A stretch of 64,000 nt of DNA from Pseudobutyrivibrio xylanivorans (GCF_010906925.1 NZ_VTVE01000003.1:393662-457661); one strand, 5' to 3'; shown: positions 25,678 through 34,727, counted from the stretch's first letter. A program made the numbers and translations. The notes: generated by a model from the sequence alone, not told the origin.

Positions 25678-27852
25678 TTAATATTTTATGGTTATATAGT
25701 TGAAATTGATGGTGGAAGTGATTTTTGCGCTTTCACCAATTTCCAAACCAGTGAAGTGTTCTTGCTCGGAGTACATATTGATTACAACGTAGGCACCTTC
25801 TAACTGTGAGTCAGAACAGTCACTTAAATCAAAGGTATATTTGGTCTCGGTCTGGTAGAGGGTCATAAGAGTAATGGTTTTTATTACTCCCCCTTTTTTG
25901 TTGTATATAGTAAATGTATTTTTGGAACCCGAAGCGGAAATCGTAATGGATTTTGCGCCAGGTTTGATGTAGCCGGAAGCTAGAGAACAGGTGCCTGAAA
26001 CAGAGGTGTGAAGGGTAAAACCTTCGCCTGTATAGGTCCTTGATTCTGTTTGGATATCATGGGTTTTGCCTGAGATTGCAGCCTTGTCACTGGCACGGTA
26101 TGTGTATGTCCCAGTGGTTTTTCCTACGCGAGTGCTTCTAGGGGCAACAGGAGTATGGGCAAAATCAGCAGTGTAGATATAGGCTGAATTATCTTCAGTT
26201 TTTGTGATAGATGAATCTACGAAGGTTTTTCTATCTCCACATCCACGGCAAATTCCCTCGGCCGTACATGATTTATGATTGGCGTCAAAATGATAAGAAT
26301 ACTGATAATCATGACCATTTACTTCACATTGATTTAAAACGACGTAGGTCCAATTTACGCTAGTATCTTCCTGATGAGCCCAGCATGAGCCCATTCCGAT
26401 AATTTGATCGTTGATTTGAAAATAAGATTCTACGTAAACAGAAATAGAGGTGGACCATATATATTTTGCATCTAGGGTGATAGTTGGAGAAACACTGTAA
26501 TTATCAAGATTTTCAGAAATAACTGTTCCTGTAGATGTATCTACAATTTGCCATTTATAACCTCTGGCTCTTGAGGAAAAGCTGATAGATTCTACGCCTA
26601 CGGGCTTTTGAATTGTGAAAGAACCGGTGGCTCTGTGACCAGGGCAGTAGAATCCGGATTTATTTGGATCCCACACTGACCTGTTGCATCCAGACATCAT
26701 AGCAGAGCCACAGACTAAAGTTTCCGTTTGACCTTGTTTTGCTATGGCATCTGCCACGGCACTGGAAGGACCGCTTGAAGAATGTTTTGCGTAGTATCGA
26801 ATGAGCCATTCTTTTTTTAGAATTGCAGCAGTTGAATCACCATCTACAAAAGTTCTGATACGACTCCAAATACCGTCCCCTGAAAAACAAATGTTATATG
26901 CAAACCAATCATAGTCTCCATCACCGAGACTATTTCCGCTGTAATCGCAATCTCCATCTCCGCCGAAGATTCCGTTCAGATTTACTTCGGTGTAAACATC
27001 AGATGTGCGGATGTCTCCAGTCTTTTTATTTGCAGAAAATATATTATTAAATAATTCGCCTATACGAATCTGATTATTGCTATTTGCGTAGCTGAAAAAT
27101 TCTTGTCCTTTTGTGGAATTGAATCCCTCATTTGAAATAGTCATTAAGTAATATAGGGCTTCATTGTTATTTTTTGCAGCTATTGCGCTAGCACCTCGGG
27201 CTTCATAGTCAGGAACAAGATAAGGTAAATAGGTTTTGCACCAGTTCTTTTGTGTGGTGCTAATTTCGTTCCATTTGAAAGAAAGAATTGCTAGTACTTT
27301 TAAATCCCAATAATCTTTTTTCGTAAATCCGTATTCGAAAATATTATTGGATTTCTTATAGCCACCTCCCAACATGTAGCCATTTTTTGTTAAGTCAATG
27401 ATTCCATCACAGAAAACAGGATGGTTCTTATAGCTATTGCAATAACCTTCAAATACAACTGGGGTTGTATTTATCCAATTGGAAATAAAATCGGAATTTG
27501 AGGTGATAGTACTATAAAGAAATGGATCAAAGCTGGAATTGTATGTTACTTGAGTGTTTTTAGAAGAAAGGGTGATTCCTGTTGAGCTGGTGTAGTCGCT
27601 GTAGTAGGTGCTGGCCCAGTTGGGAGTGCTTGTCTCTTCTTTAAACAATCTAAACCATTGAGATTGAATGATGGTGTCTTTGTTTCCGGCATTGCTGGTG
27701 ACATATTTTACTAAATCACTTCTAAAGGGGATGAAAATCTTTTGCCCCTGGGGTTCTTCTGCTGAAGAAATGATTCCGGTGTTTATAAATGTTCCTGCTA
27801 TGATAGTGCCAGATAGCAGGATATTAATTGCGGTTTTTAGAAATTTTTTCAT
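25678..27852 (-). CDS. Large secreted protein of unknown function
   Basis: This 724-residue protein starts with AGAGGA seven bases upstream. The signal peptide is KKFLKTAINILLSGTIIAGTF followed by SSAEE. The first 400 residues are a Trp/Tyr/Asn-rich region with no motif I know (NKKTGDIRTSD, DGDCDYSGNSLGDGDYDW). Then come a Cys-containing region (VCGSAMMSGCNRSVWDP, FYCPGH), and a C...HDY...H..C...C..CGDRK block near residue 550 that recalls metal-binding cysteine motifs of clostridial surface proteins. Beta-rich sequence follows to the end. No anchor is visible. It sits 14 bp after a membrane-anchored coiled-coil gene, so both may form one surface structure. Confidence 0.65.
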   Translation of the reverse strand: MKKFLKTAINILLSGTIIAGTFINTGIISSAEEPQGQKIFIPFRSDLVKYVTSNAGNKDTIIQSQWFRLFKEETSTPNWASTYYSDYTSSTGITLSSKNTQVTYNSSFDPFLYSTITSNSDFISNWINTTPVVFEGYCNSYKNHPVFCDGIIDLTKNGYMLGGGYKKSNNIFEYGFTKKDYWDLKVLAILSFKWNEISTTQKNWCKTYLPYLVPDYEARGASAIAAKNNNEALYYLMTISNEGFNSTKGQEFFSYANSNNQIRIGELFNNIFSANKKTGDIRTSDVYTEVNLNGIFGGDGDCDYSGNSLGDGDYDWFAYNICFSGDGIWSRIRTFVDGDSTAAILKKEWLIRYYAKHSSSGPSSAVADAIAKQGQTETLVCGSAMMSGCNRSVWDPNKSGFYCPGHRATGSFTIQKPVGVESISFSSRARGYKWQIVDTSTGTVISENLDNYSVSPTITLDAKYIWSTSISVYVESYFQINDQIIGMGSCWAHQEDTSVNWTYVVLNQCEVNGHDYQYSYHFDANHKSCTAEGICRGCGDRKTFVDSSITKTEDNSAYIYTADFAHTPVAPRSTRVGKTTGTYTYRASDKAAISGKTHDIQTESRTYTGEGFTLHTSVSGTCSLASGYIKPGAKSITISASGSKNTFTIYNKKGGVIKTITLMTLYQTETKYTFDLSDCSDSQLEGAYVVINMYSEQEHFTGLEIGESAKITSTINFNYITIKY

Positions 27853-27866
27853 AACTCTATCCTCTG

Positions 27867-29198
27867 TTAAAATGGCTTGAATTGACCGTTTACATAATAT
27901 CCATATGCACCTGTTTGGGAGTTGTAGCCAAATTCAAATGTCTTGTTTTTATCGTGAAGTAAATTGTTGATTGCATCGATTTGGGCCTGAAAATCATTTC
28001 CCTGATTACTGATAGTTTGATTTACAGTGTTTATCTCATTTGAAAAATATGCATTAGAATCATTAATTTGATTAGTGAGATTCTGATTTGAGTCGTTAAT
28101 TTGGTTAGTGAGATTCTGATTTGAGTTGTTAATTTGGTTAGTGAGATTCTGATTTGAGTCGTTAATTTGGTTAGTGAGATTTTGGTTTGAGTCATTAATT
28201 TGATTTGTCAGATTCTGGTTTGTATCATTGATTTGATTGGTCAGATTTTCATTAGTTTCATTAATTTGATTTGTAAGATATTGATTTTGCTCAGCTAAAC
28301 TATCTGAAAGTTCCTTGTACATTCTTTCCATTTCTTCAAAAGCTGTACGCTGCAAATTACTAATGATTTCATCCAAATCAGATAACTTCCAGCCAACAGT
28401 GTTTTCCGGTGAAGATGAATTGTTATCGATAGTTGATATGTAAAGGCGCTCGTTGAAAATTACATAATCGCCAGCATTATAAATATTTCCTTCCACATAA
28501 TCTTTTGCACCAAGAGAATTTTCGTAAGTACGTCGAAGTTCATTAATCATTGAGTTCAAATTGGAATGGTTTTCAGCCATTCGATTGTCGGCGTAGTTTT
28601 GAAGCTTTTCTATCTGTTCATTTAATTCCTTATAATGGAATTCATCAATATTCGTATTTACGGATATCTCATTTAGAAGTAATTCTTTCAACTGAGAAAT
28701 ATATTCTTTGTTCTCGGAATATTTATTTTCGATTAGATTGGAAATGTTTTTGATGTCATTAGAATTTTTATTAACATCTTCATAAATGGTTGTGCTTAGA
28801 AGATACTCTTCCATTATCTTATTAAGAGCCTCTTGCTGCTGGTCTGTAAATCCATTGCTTGATTCCAAATATTCCGCCAACATTTTTAAAATATTTTCCC
28901 TAGCTTTATCCTGATTAATATTGCCATCTCCATATTTACTTATGGCATCCAAATAGGAATTTGTAATGTAGTCTTGGATTTCTTCGATGGTCAGCTCCGA
29001 GGCTGTGACGGTATTCATTTTGCTGATATGTTTGATTCCGTCAATGACGAAGTGTCCAACAGTAACTAAAAGAATTAACGCTAGCGTTGAAATAAACACT
29101 GCGACTTTATTTAATGTTCCGTCTGGATAGCGATAAGTATCCATTATGTCTTGAAAAAGGGTATAGTCTTCCCTTGTTGATTTTTTTGATTTTCTCAT
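27867..29198 (-). CDS. Membrane-anchored coiled-coil protein with 11-residue repeats
   Basis: This 443-residue protein has a short basic cytosolic start, one transmembrane helix (about residues 32-53, VAVFISTLALILLVTVGHFV) and a long extracellular helical part. Residues about 234-272 contain GNIYNAGDYVIFNERLYIS...VGWKL, resembling the small chitin-binding type-3 / phage fibre module (YxxGDxVxYxGxxYxA...W). Residues about 306-385 hold seven near-identical 11-residue units (NLTNQINDSNQ) and two worn ones. The C-terminus is FGYNSQTGAYGYYVNGQFKPF-like, a Tyr/Gly motif common at ends of clostridial repeat proteins. AAGGAG precedes the start. It is the first gene of a three-gene operon. Confidence 0.7.
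   Translation of the reverse strand: MRKSKKSTREDYTLFQDIMDTYRYPDGTLNKVAVFISTLALILLVTVGHFVIDGIKHISKMNTVTASELTIEEIQDYITNSYLDAISKYGDGNINQDKARENILKMLAEYLESSNGFTDQQQEALNKIMEEYLLSTTIYEDVNKNSNDIKNISNLIENKYSENKEYISQLKELLLNEISVNTNIDEFHYKELNEQIEKLQNYADNRMAENHSNLNSMINELRRTYENSLGAKDYVEGNIYNAGDYVIFNERLYISTIDNNSSSPENTVGWKLSDLDEIISNLQRTAFEEMERMYKELSDSLAEQNQYLTNQINETNENLTNQINDTNQNLTNQINDSNQNLTNQINDSNQNLTNQINNSNQNLTNQINDSNQNLTNQINDSNAYFSNEINTVNQTISNQGNDFQAQIDAINNLLHDKNKTFEFGYNSQTGAYGYYVNGQFKPF
28044..28283 (-). repeat. 33-bp tandem repeats encoding a hendecad coiled coil
   Basis: About seven copies of a 33-bp unit encode NLTNQINDSNQ-type 11-mers, with two degenerate units at the 3' side. The DNA is as conserved as the protein, so expansion is recent. 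An 11-residue period predicts a nearly straight or right-handed coiled coil. Confidence 0.85.
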
Positions 29199-29371
29199 AA
29201 ACTCTTTCTCCTTAATAAAAATATAGCTGATAGTTACATAGTTTAGGGGCTTGTATTTCGCCTAAATTGTGAGATAGTCCTCCTTTCTTTTTGGTTAAAA
29301 AAACTGATTAAAAATAAAACCTAAACTGGGTAATTTGGCTGACACGCCAATGAATGTGTCAAATCAACACG
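29199..29371 (-). promoter_or_regulatory. Long leader of the minus-strand surface operon with alternative pairings
   Basis: Read on the minus strand, AGTTTAGG (29327-29320) can pair with CCTAAACT (29247-29240), about 73 nt apart. The same CCTAAA can instead pair with a nearer TTTAGG (29266-29261). TGACAC/GTGTCA (29361-29356, 29345-29340) forms another short hairpin. The function is unknown, but a leader of about 170 nt with two exclusive stems suggests control after initiation. Confidence 0.35.
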
Positions 29372-29377
29372 AGCGAT

Positions 29378-29406
29378 ACTTTATCACAGATTTTAAATGA
29401 TTACAA
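29378..29406 (-). promoter_or_regulatory. Possible promoter of the minus-strand surface operon
   Basis: On the minus strand, TTGTAA (29406-29401) and TAAAGT (29383-29378) are spaced 17 bp apart. Transcription would start near 29371, giving a leader of about 170 nt. Confidence 0.4.
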
Positions 29407-29611
29407 GTAAATTTTTTTTTGTTATCACTAAAAGATGTGTAATGAAACTGGGCTATCCCTGTATTTTTCGAGGGAAAATGGCCGTTAAAAAATTCTGAAT
29501 TGATAAGGAATAGTAGATTATAAAGGATAAATATGTATTTGTGCGTAAAAATACACAGGTGAGTAAGTTGCAAAAAAGACTTTCTTTTTATGTAATAATT
29601 GTGTAATATAT

Positions 29612-29641
29612 TCGAGAGAAAAGTGAAACACTTTTTCTCGA
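29612..29641. other. Imperfect palindrome between divergent surface-protein genes
   Basis: TCGAGAGAAAAGTG and CACTTTTTCTCGA flank a 3-nt centre, with one unpaired base. It has no T-tract on either strand and lies 8 bp upstream of the proposed plus-strand promoter, so an operator is more likely than a terminator. The rest of 29407-29648 shows no gene. Confidence 0.45.
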
Positions 29642-29648
29642 GACAACT

Positions 29649-29677
29649 TTGTTAGCAACATAAAAGCATTTAATAAT
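29649..29677 (+). promoter_or_regulatory. Possible promoter of the cysteine-peptidase-like gene
   Basis: TTGTTA (29649-29654) and AATAAT (29672-29677) are spaced 17 bp apart. A start near 29684 gives a leader of about 170 nt. Confidence 0.4.
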
Positions 29678-29705
29678 AGTGTTTTTTATGTTTGCAAATA
29701 CATTA

Positions 29706-29816
29706 GCGTCTAAGACTCAGATGACTACATTTGATTTGACTTGAATACAGTAAATGTATTGCGGGATGCTATCCAACTGCGGTGGAGTGCTATTTTTAGG
29801 AGAGAATCTTAGACGC
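29706..29816 (+). ncRNA. Candidate structured leader element
   Basis: GCGTCTAAGA (29706-29715) and TCTTAGACGC (29807-29816) are perfectly complementary over 10 bp and enclose two smaller hairpins: TACATTT/AAATGTA (29726-29732, 29752-29758) and GGAT/ATCC (29764-29767, 29771-29774). The enclosed 3' part contains GGTGGAGTGC. The layout resembles the leader at 52694-52818. No known riboswitch consensus is recognised. Confidence 0.4.
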
Positions 29817-29853
29817 GGGAGTAACTATTTTTTTAAGGAAGAATGAGGTGTTT

Positions 29854-31461
29854 ATGAAAAACAAGAAACTATGGTTAAGCGTTCCTAGCGTAGCTATGGC
29901 TGTAACGGTGGCACTTAGCCAGCCAATGACGTCTTTCGCTATGGAAGAGGCAGAAACTCAGGAAGTAACTGAGACTCATGAAGTATCTGAGGAAAGTGCT
30001 AGTGCAGTTGTAATAGTAGTTCAGGGAACTGATTCTACTAATGCAGAAGATGAGACAGAAGATGAAGAAGCGGCAGAATCTGATCAGGTGTATGAAGATA
30101 CAGACGTGGAGGATACAGATGACACAGATGTAGATGACACAGATGTAGATGACACAGATGTAGATGACACAGATGATACAGACGTAGACGACACAGACGT
30201 GGACGATACAGATGATACAGATACTGACGACACAGACGATACGGACATAGACGATACAGATGTGGATGATACACAGGATGAGGAACCTGCACCTGGATAT
30301 CCAGATGGCCCTGATAATACTGTGGCAGATGATATTGTAGATGCTGAAAAGTATGGCGAAGAGGGTTATGATTCTAATCTTTGCTGGGCAGCATCAGCAG
30401 CAGATGTACTGTGGCAGGCAGGCTACCCACAGAATGCTATTAACCCATTAACTAATGAGGTGTTCCAGAGTGAGGATGAGGTTTTCGATTACTTTAGAGC
30501 ATGTTTTACAGATGAGGGTTCAAATCAGGTTGGAGCGCTCAGCTATTTTATCGATGGTTACTATCCATATGATGGAATGGAAGGATTCAGTCAGTTAAAG
30601 GTAGATGCTCCACAGGGAGGACTTGTTCCAGAAATTAATAGTGACGATGTAACAGTATATTTATCTGATAGTGGTGATTTAAGTACAAATATATTTGCTG
30701 ATTATGAAACATTATTAGCTGAGTACGGTGGAGCAGCATCCCTTGGAGTATCTTTCTGGGATCAATCAGAAGAAAAGTATTTAAATGGTCATGCTATTAC
30801 ATTAGTATCTCTTGAGAAGGATGAAGTGGGAAATTATGTAGGTATTTGGTTTGTAGATTCGGATAATGATAAACTTGTTGAGTGGGAAGAGTTATCAGAT
30901 GAAGAAAAGGCACAGATTGCAGCAACTGCACCAAATAGTTGTCAGTATTATACATTGTCAGCAAAAGATATTGATAATGGTTTGTATTGGGTAATTGATG
31001 ATTATTCTGGTTATGAAACTGTTATTAATTCGCTGGTATATTTAGCACAGTATAACCCAGAGTTATTCGCTCAAATTTATGATGAGGTAATTGGTGGTGG
31101 TTCTGGTTCAGGTGCTCCATCTAATTCAATTACTGAGGAAGCATTTGCGGCTATCAGAAATATGATGGTTGATGCTGGATGGGCTATCTATTCACCATCT
31201 AACACAATCTATGATGCAACTAAGGACACAGGTTACAGCGTATTTGTTGCTGGTCCAACTTCAGAGTTATTAAATGTTTACGTTGATGGTCAGCGTTTAA
31301 GTGCTGGCGCCGGCGAATTTAAGGTATACATGAGTCCAAGCGGTGTATTCTCACTTACAATTGATACAGCAATTATGAGATCATTAGCATCAGGTGAGCA
31401 CACACTTACATTAGACATGAACTCAGGCGAAGATATTGTAACAACAATAAATGTACAGTAA
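29854..31461 (+). CDS. Secreted protein with Thr-Asp repeat stalk and papain/IdeS-like cysteine peptidase domain
   Basis: The product is about 535 residues. A signal peptide (VPSVAMAVTVALS...MTSFAME) is followed by an acidic stretch and about 57 residues of (V)DDTD repeats. A domain then shows DSNLCWAASAADVLWQAGY (Cys near residue 177) and, about 135 residues later, NGHAITLVSLE with VDSDND (His near 313). This Cys/His/Asp order and the LCWAA motif recall papain-fold peptidases, especially the IdeS/Mac type. The C-terminal 110 residues form another module. ATG 29854 is chosen (GAGG 5 bases upstream); GTG at 29848 is possible. No wall anchor is seen, and activity is inferred only. Confidence 0.72.
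   Translation: MKNKKLWLSVPSVAMAVTVALSQPMTSFAMEEAETQEVTETHEVSEESASAVVIVVQGTDSTNAEDETEDEEAAESDQVYEDTDVEDTDDTDVDDTDVDDTDVDDTDDTDVDDTDVDDTDDTDTDDTDDTDIDDTDVDDTQDEEPAPGYPDGPDNTVADDIVDAEKYGEEGYDSNLCWAASAADVLWQAGYPQNAINPLTNEVFQSEDEVFDYFRACFTDEGSNQVGALSYFIDGYYPYDGMEGFSQLKVDAPQGGLVPEINSDDVTVYLSDSGDLSTNIFADYETLLAEYGGAASLGVSFWDQSEEKYLNGHAITLVSLEKDEVGNYVGIWFVDSDNDKLVEWEELSDEEKAQIAATAPNSCQYYTLSAKDIDNGLYWVIDDYSGYETVINSLVYLAQYNPELFAQIYDEVIGGGSGSGAPSNSITEEAFAAIRNMMVDAGWAIYSPSNTIYDATKDTGYSVFVAGPTSELLNVYVDGQRLSAGAGEFKVYMSPSGVFSLTIDTAIMRSLASGEHTLTLDMNSGEDIVTTINVQ
30103..30274 (+). repeat. Low-complexity repeat encoding DDTD units
   Basis: Repeats of 9 to 15 bp (GATGTAGATGACACA and variants) encode about 57 residues of alternating Asp-Thr-Asp-Val. 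The strong negative charge suggests an extended, possibly calcium-binding stalk between the signal peptide and the peptidase-like domain. Confidence 0.85.
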
Positions 31462-31468
31462 TAAAATA

Positions 31469-31573
31469 CTCGAAAAAGGATAGGGGGAAGCGACTAACGT
31501 TTTATATGTCCTTTTCGAGATAAAGCACTCAGATAGCAAAATTAAGGCAGTATCGCAAATGCGGTACTGCCTT
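31469..31573. terminator. Two inverted repeats after the cysteine-peptidase-like gene
   Basis: CTCGAAAAAGGA near 31471 pairs with TCCTTTTCGAG near 31510 (one bulge). A second, almost perfect repeat, AAGGCAGTATCGC/GCGGTACTGCCTT (31544-31573), follows. Neither has a good T-run, so the second may be a weak or bidirectional terminator. Confidence 0.5.
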
Positions 31574-31639
31574 ATTACCCTATTACCAAGCCTTGACAGA
31601 ATGAGGAATTTTTTCTATTATTAGTTAAGTTTAAATGCA

Positions 31640-31875
31640 TAGATGAAGAGGAGTACGCAGAGCTCGTTCTGTAGAGAGGACCGCTCACCGGCTGAAAGGT
31701 GGTCTAGAATAGAATTGCGGAAGGTAGCTTCGGAGCAGGTGGTGAACAAAGCGCCTTTGAGCGGACAAGCCAACCCGAGTCGTTCCCGTAAGGAATAAGA
31801 TGAGTGATAAATGCAGGTGGTAACGCGTCAAACAACGCCCTGTGTACAGCAATTTGCCGTACACAGGGCGTTCTT
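31640..31875 (+). ncRNA. T-box leader of valS
   Basis: The leader has the T-box order: a stem I base with GAAGAGGAGTAC, an apical part with GAGAGGACCGC and CTGAAAGGTGGTC, then a specifier side containing AAGGTAGC, and a T-box core GGTGGTAACGCG (31816-31827). A long terminator stem follows: AACGCCCTGTGTAC (31834-31847) with GTACACAGGGCGTT (31859-31872). GTA at 31724-31726 fits a valine specifier codon. Uncharged tRNA-Val should favour antitermination and valS expression. The T-run after the terminator is short. Stem I boundaries are approximate. Confidence 0.9.
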
Positions 31876-31893
31876 AATGTGGTGGCTAAATAC

Positions 31894-31979
31894 GCCAGTT
31901 ACGGCTACAAGCCTTAGATTCTCTTCGCTCAGCGTAAAATGCTTCGCTTAAGAGAACTAAGAGCTTGATGCCTACTGGC
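31894..31979. repeat. 86-bp palindromic repeat, copy A (valS leader)
   Basis: The copy starts GCCAGT and ends ACTGGC. Inside are CAAGC-CTTAG / CTAAG-a-GCTTG, TTCTCTT/AAGAGAA and AGCG/CGCT, so almost the whole element can fold on itself. It matches copy B at 81 of 86 positions. It lies after the T-box terminator and before valS, so it is transcribed only on read-through. A further 20 bp downstream (TTAGTTTGCAAAGCGGCTAC) is also shared in part. Confidence 0.85.
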
Positions 31980-32071
31980 TTAGTTTGCAAAGCGGCTACA
32001 TAGCCATGGCCTGCGGGAGCATGAAGAAATAAATTGCCGCGTTACTATTAACGGAGAAAGGATAGTTAGAG

Positions 32072-34720
32072 ATGAAAGAATTAGCAAAGACTTATGACCC
32101 TAAGGGCCTAGAAGATCGTTTGTATAAGAAGTGGGAGGAGAATGGCTATTTCCACGCTGAGGTGGACCGCAGCAAAAAGCCATTTACTATTGTAATGCCA
32201 CCTCCAAATATTACAGGACAGCTTCACATGGGCCATGCCCTTGATAATACAATGCAGGATATTCTTATTAGATATAAGAGAATGCAGGGATACTCTGCAC
32301 TTTGGCAGCCAGGTACTGATCATGCAGCTATTGCTACTGAGGTAAAGGTTATCGAACACCTTAAGAAGCAGGGCATTGAAAAGGACGACCTTGGTCGTGA
32401 GGGATTCCTTGAGAAGTGTTGGGACTGGAAGGATGAGTACGGAACACGTATCATCAACCAGCTTAAGAAGATGGGTTCTTCTGCTGACTGGGAGCGCGAG
32501 AGATTCACAATGGATGAGGGCTGCTCTAAGGCTGTAGAGGAAGTATTTGTTAAGCTTTACAACGAGGGCTACATCTACAAGGGCAACCGTATCATCAACT
32601 GGTGCCCAGTATGTCAGACATCTATTTCTGATGCTGAGGTTGAGCATGAGGAGCAGGCAGGACATTTCTGGCACATGAAGTACGAAATTGTAGGTGAGCC
32701 AGGTCGTTTTGTTACATTTGCAACTACTCGTCCAGAGACAATGCTTGGCGATACAGCTGTTGCTGTAAACCCTAAGGATACCCGCTATCAGGATATCATC
32801 GGAAAGACTGTAATGCTTCCATTTGTAAATCGTGAGATTCCAGTTGTTGCTGATGAGTATGTTGATATGGAGTTTGGTACTGGTGTAGTTAAAATCACTC
32901 CAGCACATGACCCTAACGATTTCGAGGTTGGTAAGAGACACAATCTTCCAGTTATTAACGTTCTCAATGACGATGCTACTATCAATGCAAACGGTGGCGA
33001 GTTTGAGGGAATGGATAGATATGAGGCTCGTGACATCATCGTTAAGAAGATGGATGAGATGGGACTCCTTGTTAAAATTGAGGACCACTCACACAATGTA
33101 GGTACACATGATAGATGTAAGACTACTGTTGAGCCTATGGTTAAGCCACAGTGGTTTGTTGCTATGGAAGAGCTTGCAAAGCCAGCTATTGAGGCAATCA
33201 AGACAGGCGAGCTTACATTCGTTCCAAAGAATTATGACAAGACATATTTACACTGGCTTGAGAACATCCGTGACTGGTGTATTTCACGTCAGTTATGGTG
33301 GGGACACAGAATCCCTGCATACTACTGCGAGAAGTGTGGTGAGACAGTTGTAGCTCGCTCTTCAGAGGCACCAACAGTTTGCCCTAAGTGTGGACATACT
33401 CACATGAAGCAGGATGAGGATACACTTGATACATGGTTCTCATCAGCACTTTGGCCATTCTCAACACTTGGTTGGCCAGAGAAGACGGAGGAGCTTGATT
33501 ACTTCTATCCAACAGATGTACTTGTTACTGGATATGACATCATCTTCTTCTGGGTAATCAGAATGGTATTCTCAGGATATGCTCACACAGGAAAGTCACC
33601 ATTTAGCACAGTACTTATCCACGGTCTCGTTAGAGATTCTCAGGGACGCAAGATGTCTAAGTCACTTGGAAATGGTATCGATCCACTTGAGATTATTGAC
33701 AACTACGGTGCTGATGCACTTCGTCTTACACTTATCACAGGTAACGCACCTGGAAATGATATGAGATTCTACAACGAGCGTGTAGAAAATAGCCGTAACT
33801 TTGCAAACAAGGTATGGAATGCATCAAGATTTATCATGATGAATCTTGCAGATAATGCAGTAACAGAGCCAGCTGATGCTGAACTTGCTACAGAGGATAA
33901 GTGGATTATCTCTAAGGTAAACACACTTGCCAAAGATGTTACTGAAAATATGGACAAGTTTGAGCTTGGTATCGCTGTTCAGAAGGTATATGATTTTATT
34001 TGGGATGAGTTCTGCGATTGGTATATCGAAATTGTAAAGCCACGTATGTACTCTGCAGAGTATACAGCTAGCAAGAATGCGGCACTTTATACAGCAAAAT
34101 ATGCACTTACTAATGCTCTTAAGATGCTCCACCCATTCATGCCATTCATTACAGAAGAAATCTTCTGTACACTTCAGAGTGAGGAGGAGACAATCATGCT
34201 TTCAGCTTGGCCTGAGTATGATGAGTCTAAGAACTACCCTGTAGATGAGGCAAAGGTAGAGCGTGCTAAGGATGTAGTTCGTGGTATGAGACAGCTTCGT
34301 ACAGATATGGATGTTCCACCTTCAAAGAAGGCTGCTATCCACATCGTTGCTGAGGATGCTGATGTACGTGCTACATTTGATGAGATTACACCTATTTTTG
34401 CAACACTTGCTGGTGCAACAGATGTAATTGTTCAGGCAGATAAGCTTGGTATTGGTGATGATGCTGTTTCAGCTGTTATCCCAGATGCAACACTCTTTGT
34501 TCCACTTGAGGACCTTGTAGACTTCGAGAAGGAAAAAGAGCGTCTTACAAAAGAAAAAGAAAAGCTAGAAAAAGAACTTGCACGTTCTCGTGGCATGCTC
34601 TCAAATGAAAAGTTCATGAGCAAGGCACCAGAAGCAAAGGTTGCTGAGGAGCGCGAGAAGCTTGCCAAGTACGAGGCAATGATGGCACAGGTTGAGGCAC
34701 GCTTAGCTTCTATGAATTAA
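32072..34720 (+). CDS. valS: Valine--tRNA ligase
   Basis: This 882-residue class Ia synthetase has the normal length. It shows PPPNITGQLHMGHALDN (HIGH motif, HMGH), an editing domain with TTRPETMLGDTAVAVNP, the KMSKS loop as GRKMSKSLGNG, and a tRNA-binding and anticodon domain. The C-terminal coiled coil is rich in Lys/Glu (about residues 815-880). It charges tRNA-Val and edits misactivated threonine. Its expression is predicted to be set by the T-box leader. GGAGAAAGGATAG supplies the ribosome site. Palindromic repeats lie on both sides of the gene. Confidence 0.98.
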   Translation: MKELAKTYDPKGLEDRLYKKWEENGYFHAEVDRSKKPFTIVMPPPNITGQLHMGHALDNTMQDILIRYKRMQGYSALWQPGTDHAAIATEVKVIEHLKKQGIEKDDLGREGFLEKCWDWKDEYGTRIINQLKKMGSSADWERERFTMDEGCSKAVEEVFVKLYNEGYIYKGNRIINWCPVCQTSISDAEVEHEEQAGHFWHMKYEIVGEPGRFVTFATTRPETMLGDTAVAVNPKDTRYQDIIGKTVMLPFVNREIPVVADEYVDMEFGTGVVKITPAHDPNDFEVGKRHNLPVINVLNDDATINANGGEFEGMDRYEARDIIVKKMDEMGLLVKIEDHSHNVGTHDRCKTTVEPMVKPQWFVAMEELAKPAIEAIKTGELTFVPKNYDKTYLHWLENIRDWCISRQLWWGHRIPAYYCEKCGETVVARSSEAPTVCPKCGHTHMKQDEDTLDTWFSSALWPFSTLGWPEKTEELDYFYPTDVLVTGYDIIFFWVIRMVFSGYAHTGKSPFSTVLIHGLVRDSQGRKMSKSLGNGIDPLEIIDNYGADALRLTLITGNAPGNDMRFYNERVENSRNFANKVWNASRFIMMNLADNAVTEPADAELATEDKWIISKVNTLAKDVTENMDKFELGIAVQKVYDFIWDEFCDWYIEIVKPRMYSAEYTASKNAALYTAKYALTNALKMLHPFMPFITEEIFCTLQSEEETIMLSAWPEYDESKNYPVDEAKVERAKDVVRGMRQLRTDMDVPPSKKAAIHIVAEDADVRATFDEITPIFATLAGATDVIVQADKLGIGDDAVSAVIPDATLFVPLEDLVDFEKEKERLTKEKEKLEKELARSRGMLSNEKFMSKAPEAKVAEEREKLAKYEAMMAQVEARLASMN

Positions 34721-34727
34721 AGGCGGC

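Noticed and set aside
30038..30292. A minus-strand frame across the DDTD repeat
   Set aside because: It is a shadow of the repeat and codes for a low-complexity His/Leu/Tyr/Arg string with no start signal.
31544..31573. Extra unit of the 52-bp hairpin array
   Set aside because: It shares GCAGTA and TACTGC but in the reverse arm order, with a different stem and no 52-bp partner.
32108..33088. A 326-codon minus-strand frame within valS
   Set aside because: It is antisense to a clear valS reading frame, lacks a ribosome site and has no recognisable protein features.
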